From assembly GCA_018399285.1 (NCBI GenBank), contig JAGYOW010000013.1:1-64000 (forward strand): a stretch of 64,000 nt of DNA. Reading direction: 5' to 3'. A program made the translations under genes and the position numbers. Below are positions 60,144-64,000 of the stretch, piece by piece; the stretch's first letter is position 1; each line of letters opens with the position of its first letter. The notes beneath the pieces were generated by a model. That model made no database searches and had not been told where the DNA came from. It saw only the letters and a list, made by a program, of their open reading frames with translations. Origin of the DNA: Desulfotignum sp. GTDB taxonomy: Bacteria; Desulfobacterota; Desulfobacteria; Desulfobacterales; Desulfobacteraceae.

Positions 60144-62761
60144 GGTGAATGATCGTGCTCCGGTCGGGTTTGGGAAAGCAGTTCAAATACCTTGAGTCCT
60201 TCGACTTTGGTATGTTCATCGGGGATTTTTATTTCATTGACTTTGACAGGGTGACGCAAAGACTTGATGGTTTTTTCGCTGACCAGGATCACATCCGGTA
60301 AATGCCTTGTCAGATCCTGAATGTTGAACACGGAGTTGACGGCATCGCCGATGACGGTATAATCCATTTTTTTTTCAAATCCGATATTCCCCACCACCAC
60401 TTCTCCGGTGTGAATACTGATGCCGATATGTACAGAAAGGTTCATTTTTTCTTTCAGATCAGCATTGAGACCGGTTAATGCCTGTTTCATTTCAATGGCG
60501 GCGGATACCGCGTTGTCTGCGTCGGAAATGGTGGCCAAAGGCGCGCCGAAAAGAGCCAGAAATCCATCTCCCAGGTACTTGTCCACAATCCCCTGATGGG
60601 CAAAAACGATTTCCCCCATGGTGGAAAAAAATGAATTCAATGCAGACACGGTTTTCTGCGGTCCGATAGTGGCCGCCATTCGGGAAAAATTTCTTAAATC
60701 CACATTGAGCAGAGTGATGGTTTTGAACTCTTCCATCAATGACTGGGATTGCACATCTCCGTGAACGATCTTGTCCACAATGGCTTTAGGTACGAATTTT
60801 TGAAAAATCTGCCGGATGGCCCGTTCCTGATCGGCAATGGACAAGGTTTCCTTGTAAAGACGGGAATTTTCAATGGCAATGGATACTGAAGAAGCGATGG
60901 ATTGAAGCAGTTGCTGGTCCTCGGAAACAAAATGACCGTTGGTTTTGTTGAGAACTTCAATGACCCCGATGACCCGTCCCTGGGATATCATGGGCACGCA
61001 CAAAACCGACCGGGTGATAAAACCGCTGGCTTTAGCAATGGCGGAAAAAAACAGCCTGGATTCCTGAACATGGTTGTCGATGATACAGTCCCCTTTGGCG
61101 GCCACCTGCCCGGCAATACCCTGGCCCAGTTGAACGGAAAAATCAGTCAGTTTTTCCATGTTCATGTTGAACACGGTTTTCAATTTCAGGACATTGTCTT
61201 CAATCAGCATTAATGAGCCTGCTTCCACCTGCATGGCCACACGAATCATGTCCATGGTATAGGAAAGCACTTGTTCAATATCAAAGGTGGAAGAGGCCAG
61301 AACACTGCCGATCTGTTTAATAGTGGACAACTCACTGGACCGCTGTTGCGCGGATTTGGAGAGGGTGCTTTTTTCCATTGCCAGAGCAAATACATTGGTG
61401 ACCAGGTGGGTCAGGTTCTGATAATTCAACGCATCGGTTTTGTTTTCATGAATAAAGACAAAACATCCGGTCATTTTTCCGGAATTGACCAGTGGATGGA
61501 TCATGGCGGCATTGCCGCCATGGGACAAAAGCAGTGTCTTTTCCAAAGGTGTGTCCATGGCCATGTCAGACAAGTTCTCCACCACGGTGGTATCCACCTG
61601 AACGAACATGGATTCCAGCAGGGTGCCTTTGTATGAAAAAAGTTCTCCCCGCTTAAGGCGGGTGTTGTTTTTAGAATAAAAATCGATCACCTGAACCTGG
61701 TCCGGCGTAGCTGGATCCTTTAGCAGAAGTACGGTCCCGCATAAGGGAACCATGCGAATCGTGTTTTTTAACAGGCTCTGGTAAAGTTCAATCTCCTGCA
61801 TGCTTGAGTTGGTGGTTGAAATCAGCCAGGACAGATATTTCTCGTTTTGATCCGCTTTTTCCAGATCTTTGAGCAGCCGGAGATTTTCATAAGTGAACGC
61901 CGCATTGGAAACCAGGGGAATCAACGCTTCCACATCTTCAAGGGTAAAAATATCCGCACTTTTTTTCCGGGAAATCGTCAATACACCAATGATATCCCGA
62001 ATGGTTTTAATGGGCAGGCACACAAATGATTTGGACGCATACTGCGCTTTGTTGATCCGTCCTAAACGGGAGTCTTTTTCAATATCTGCCACCACAAACG
62101 GGGCCTTGTTGATGACCGCGTATTTGGCCACACTGGTGTGAAAATCCACAGTATCGCCGATGCTCAATTTGCCTTCCTGGCCGATGCTGGCCTTGATGAC
62201 AAAGTGTTTTTCCGGCAGATTTTCCAGAATCAGCACGGAGCCGATGTCTGCATGGGTGATTTTCAATCCCCGTTCAAGGGTGATGTACAGCAGTTCTTCC
62301 GGATCAAAGGTGACATAGCACAAATCAGACAGTTCTTTGAGAACGCTGATGTCGGACACTTTTCTTTCCAGCTGTGAAAACGTGTTTTTCAGCCTTTTTT
62401 CAAACAGGTCGATACTTTTGGAAATATTGGCCACTTCATCGGTTCCCTTGCGGATACCGTTGCTTGAGAAATCTTTTTCTAGGGCCTGGGTGAGATTGTT
62501 CGACAACCTGGATATTTTTTCAAACAACACCCGCAGGGTCACAAATCCGGCCAGAGAGCAGAACAGAAACGCCAAAAAGAAAACAGGAACATGCTGATCG
62601 GTCAATAGGTCATAAGTGATTAAAAAATACAGCAGTCCAAAGGTAGGAATCAGAAAGAAGAAACCAAATACAATAGTAAGTCGCTGGTAAAGCGATTGTT
62701 CTTTGGCAGATAATCTGGGAACAATCATTTTTTTGATCTGATCGTAAATTATCATCGACAT
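60140..62761 (-). CDS. GAF-domain class III adenylate/guanylate cyclase upstream of the Mrp operon
   Basis: I start at ATG 62761 (873 residues); an upstream GTG at 62824 has no ribosome site. Two membrane segments (about 30-75) are followed by a coiled linker, three GAF-like domains (about 145-300, 310-470, 480-650) and a class III cyclase domain (about 690-850). The third GAF has [13 protein letters not shown], close to the NKFDE motif of nucleotide/Na+-regulated GAF domains. In the cyclase, metal-binding aspartates are in [10 protein letters not shown] and [14 protein letters not shown], and base contacts in [10 protein letters not shown]. The arginine four residues after that Asn (usual N..xR) is Asn (NSVFNIQ), which may weaken catalysis. 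The stop overlaps mrpA (ATGA). Confidence 0.88.
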   Translation of the reverse strand: MSMIIYDQIKKMIVPRLSAKEQSLYQRLTIVFGFFFLIPTFGLLYFLITYDLLTDQHVPVFFLAFLFCSLAGFVTLRVLFEKISRLSNNLTQALEKDFSSNGIRKGTDEVANISKSIDLFEKRLKNTFSQLERKVSDISVLKELSDLCYVTFDPEELLYITLERGLKITHADIGSVLILENLPEKHFVIKASIGQEGKLSIGDTVDFHTSVAKYAVINKAPFVVADIEKDSRLGRINKAQYASKSFVCLPIKTIRDIIGVLTISRKKSADIFTLEDVEALIPLVSNAAFTYENLRLLKDLEKADQNEKYLSWLISTTNSSMQEIELYQSLLKNTIRMVPLCGTVLLLKDPATPDQVQVIDFYSKNNTRLKRGELFSYKGTLLESMFVQVDTTVVENLSDMAMDTPLEKTLLLSHGGNAAMIHPLVNSGKMTGCFVFIHENKTDALNYQNLTHLVTNVFALAMEKSTLSKSAQQRSSELSTIKQIGSVLASSTFDIEQVLSYTMDMIRVAMQVEAGSLMLIEDNVLKLKTVFNMNMEKLTDFSVQLGQGIAGQVAAKGDCIIDNHVQESRLFFSAIAKASGFITRSVLCVPMISQGRVIGVIEVLNKTNGHFVSEDQQLLQSIASSVSIAIENSRLYKETLSIADQERAIRQIFQKFVPKAIVDKIVHGDVQSQSLMEEFKTITLLNVDLRNFSRMAATIGPQKTVSALNSFFSTMGEIVFAHQGIVDKYLGDGFLALFGAPLATISDADNAVSAAIEMKQALTGLNADLKEKMNLSVHIGISIHTGEVVVGNIGFEKKMDYTVIGDAVNSVFNIQDLTRHLPDVILVSEKTIKSLRHPVKVNEIKIPDEHTKVEGLKVFELLSQTRPEHDHSP

Positions 62762-62923
62762 GTCTGGCTGCCTGAAACAAAGGGCATAGCTGGTTTCTCC
62801 AAGGCATCTTACCGTTAAATCCACAAGATCGGCCGACAGCCCATAGGCTGAAAGTCGATCCTGAGAAATTCAAACATTATCCATGCCTGTTATCTATAAA
62901 AGAAGCGGCCGGATTAGTCAACA

Positions 62924-63769
62924 TCAAAACGAAATGCGTTCTGCATAGGCGGCCTGAAGTGCTCTGGCTGTCGGACCGGGCTTGCCGTTTCCCACCTGTC
63001 TGCCGTTGAGTGCCACAATAGGAGTGATTTCCGTGGTGGTCCCGGTTATCATCAGTTCCGATGCCAGATGAATCCGGTTTTCATATATGGGGGATTCCGA
63101 AGTCAAAATGTCTGATTCCCGGCAAATTTCCAGCACGGTTTCTCTGGTAATGCCTCCCAGGATATAATTGGACAGAGGCGCCGTGGTCACAATGTTGTCA
63201 AACACGGCCATGAAATTGGAGTGGGTACCTTCCATCAATACCCCGTCCCGGACAAAAATGGCTTCAGCCGCCCCGTTTTCAGCGGCCTGCTGGTTGGCCA
63301 GGACATTGGCGGTCAACCCCGTGGTTTTCATGTCACACCGGGACCACCGGATATCAGGCACGGTGATGGCATGAATACCCGTATGTCTTGAACGTTCCCT
63401 GGCGCTCGGATCAAATGGGGACACACACACATATAGCGTGGGCTCCGGGTCCGGGATCGGAAATGGATGATTGCGCGGGGCACATCCCCGGGTCACATGG
63501 ATGTAGACCAGCGCATCCTGGGATTCAAGGTGATTTTGAGAAATGAGATCCTGGACCACAGGAATCAGAAAAGAAAATTCCCGGCAGGAAAGGGCCAGAT
63601 GCCTTGCCCCGTGATTCAGGCGACGGATATGGGCCTCCGGCCGGAACAGTCGGCCCGGATAGTACCGGATCACTTCATACAGGCTGTCGCTGAACAAAAA
63701 CCCCCGGTCATCCGGACGAATGCAAATATCGTCTTTTGGCATGAACCGGCCGTCAAAATATGCAATCAT
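62924..63769 (-). CDS. Class IV aminotransferase, D-amino acid/branched-chain type
   Basis: The 281-residue PLP enzyme has DDRGFLFSDSLYEVIRYYPG near the N-terminus, VTRGCAPRNHPFP, the Schiff-base lysine in SRCDMKTTGLTANVLANQQA near residue 146 and MEGTHSNFMAVFD with the PLP-binding Glu/Ser. Arginine and histidine in RGCAPRNHPFP are like D-alanine aminotransferases, so this is a D-amino acid aminotransferase more likely than IlvE. It stands alone between the cyclase and thiD; the gap to the cyclase (62762-62923) shows no gene. Confidence 0.82.
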   Translation of the reverse strand: MIAYFDGRFMPKDDICIRPDDRGFLFSDSLYEVIRYYPGRLFRPEAHIRRLNHGARHLALSCREFSFLIPVVQDLISQNHLESQDALVYIHVTRGCAPRNHPFPIPDPEPTLYVCVSPFDPSARERSRHTGIHAITVPDIRWSRCDMKTTGLTANVLANQQAAENGAAEAIFVRDGVLMEGTHSNFMAVFDNIVTTAPLSNYILGGITRETVLEICRESDILTSESPIYENRIHLASELMITGTTTEITPIVALNGRQVGNGKPGPTARALQAAYAERISF

Positions 63770-63854
63770 ATGTCACCTCATCAAAATGCAAATACCATCT
63801 TATAAAACCAGGTATTGGGTCATGTCAACACAGGAGTTGTTTTTTTGACGCGCA

Positions 63855-64000
63855 TCACGGGTCAGGCCAGAGCGCGTGGAAATGGTGCACCGGCCCGTGA
63901 CCGTGTCCGATGGAAAAATCAGCCCCGGCCGTGAGTGCTGCGGTGATATAGGTTTTGGCCTGTGCCACAGCGTCTTCCATATCCATGCCCCGGGCCAGGC
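63855..64000 (-). CDS. thiD: ThiD-like hydroxymethylpyrimidine phosphate kinase, C-terminal end (partial)
   Basis: The minus-strand frame entering from the window edge reads LARGMDMEDAVAQAKTYIT, then GHGHGPVHHFHALWPDP and stop. This matches the C-terminus of ThiD-type ribokinase-fold kinases (thiamine pyrimidine branch). The 5' part lies outside the window. Confidence 0.8.
   Translation of the reverse strand, partial: LARGMDMEDAVAQAKTYITAALTAGADFSIGHGHGPVHHFHALWPDP

Noticed and set aside
1-64000. CRISPR arrays, tRNA or rRNA genes, complete insertion sequences
   Set aside because: I saw no regularly spaced repeats, no tRNA cloverleaf with a TTCGA-type loop, no rRNA segment and no transposase reading frame; the repeats present are isolated pairs.

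Overview
The window looks like a chromosome segment of an anaerobic, sulfate-reducing type deltaproteobacterium. A Desulfobacteraceae such as a Desulfotignum-like organism is my guess from gene content and codon use; no rRNA or marker gene confirms it. Genes are GC-rich, packed with 1-4 nt overlaps and mostly led by clear AGGAG-type ribosome binding sites.

Layout. (1) 0-13.9 kb is a defence island: radC, a type I restriction-modification operon (hsdM, broken near its 3' end, then hsdS, a DUF262/DUF1524 GmrSD-like nuclease gene, hsdR and a ygjP-type metallopeptidase), an AAA ATPase + DUF4276 pair, and an MNT antitoxin whose HEPN toxin is truncated. The island is bracketed by partial duplications. 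A condensed second copy of the left flank, of part of radC and of the ygjP end lies at 13.08-13.46 kb. (2) 13.9-21 kb, minus strand: an arsenate-reductase-like protein, then the C-P lyase operon phnGHIJKLM ending in a TIM-barrel isomerase/epimerase. (3) 21-24 kb: a pyridine-nucleotide-disulfide oxidoreductase and a TVP38/TMEM64 membrane protein, followed by eroded gene fragments. (4) 24-32 kb: htpX, a K+ channel with an RCK domain, a DUF3124 lipoprotein-like protein, endonuclease IV, asd, and a Ktr/Trk potassium system with a small membrane protein. (5) 32-54 kb: a methylated-amine (probably glycine betaine) regulon. On the minus strand an operon runs mttB, FAD oxidoreductase, DUF1638-hydantoinase fusion, MFS transporter. 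A sigma-54 activator is divergent from it. Downstream on the plus strand are a branched-chain-type ABC importer, a dimethylglycine/sarcosine dehydrogenase-like FAD-GcvT protein, etfBA, a universal stress protein and two BCCT transporters. (6) 54-63 kb, minus strand: a GAF-domain class III nucleotide cyclase co-transcribed with an Mrp Na+/H+ antiporter operon (mrpAB fusion, C, D split in two, E, F, G). (7) A class IV aminotransferase and the 3' end of thiD close the window.

How the parts fit. Betaine or related compounds would enter through BCCT and ABC transporters. MttB would remove the first methyl group, and the FAD-GcvT enzyme would oxidatively demethylate dimethylglycine/sarcosine, passing electrons to ETF. 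The two divergent transcription units carry good -24/-12 promoters with similar upstream palindromes, so the sigma-54 activator between them probably controls both. Na+ needed for BCCT symport and K+/Na+ balance may link to the neighbouring Mrp, Ktr and channel genes.

The strongest candidates for something new are: the duplicated promoter slot in the defence island, which carries different cargo in its two copies; the BCCT gene inserted between two partial copies of its target; the cyclase-Mrp operon, whose cyclase has a Na+-sensor-like GAF motif but lacks a catalytic arginine; and the DUF1638-ASKHA fusion in a methyltransferase operon that has no visible corrinoid protein or RamA-type activator.
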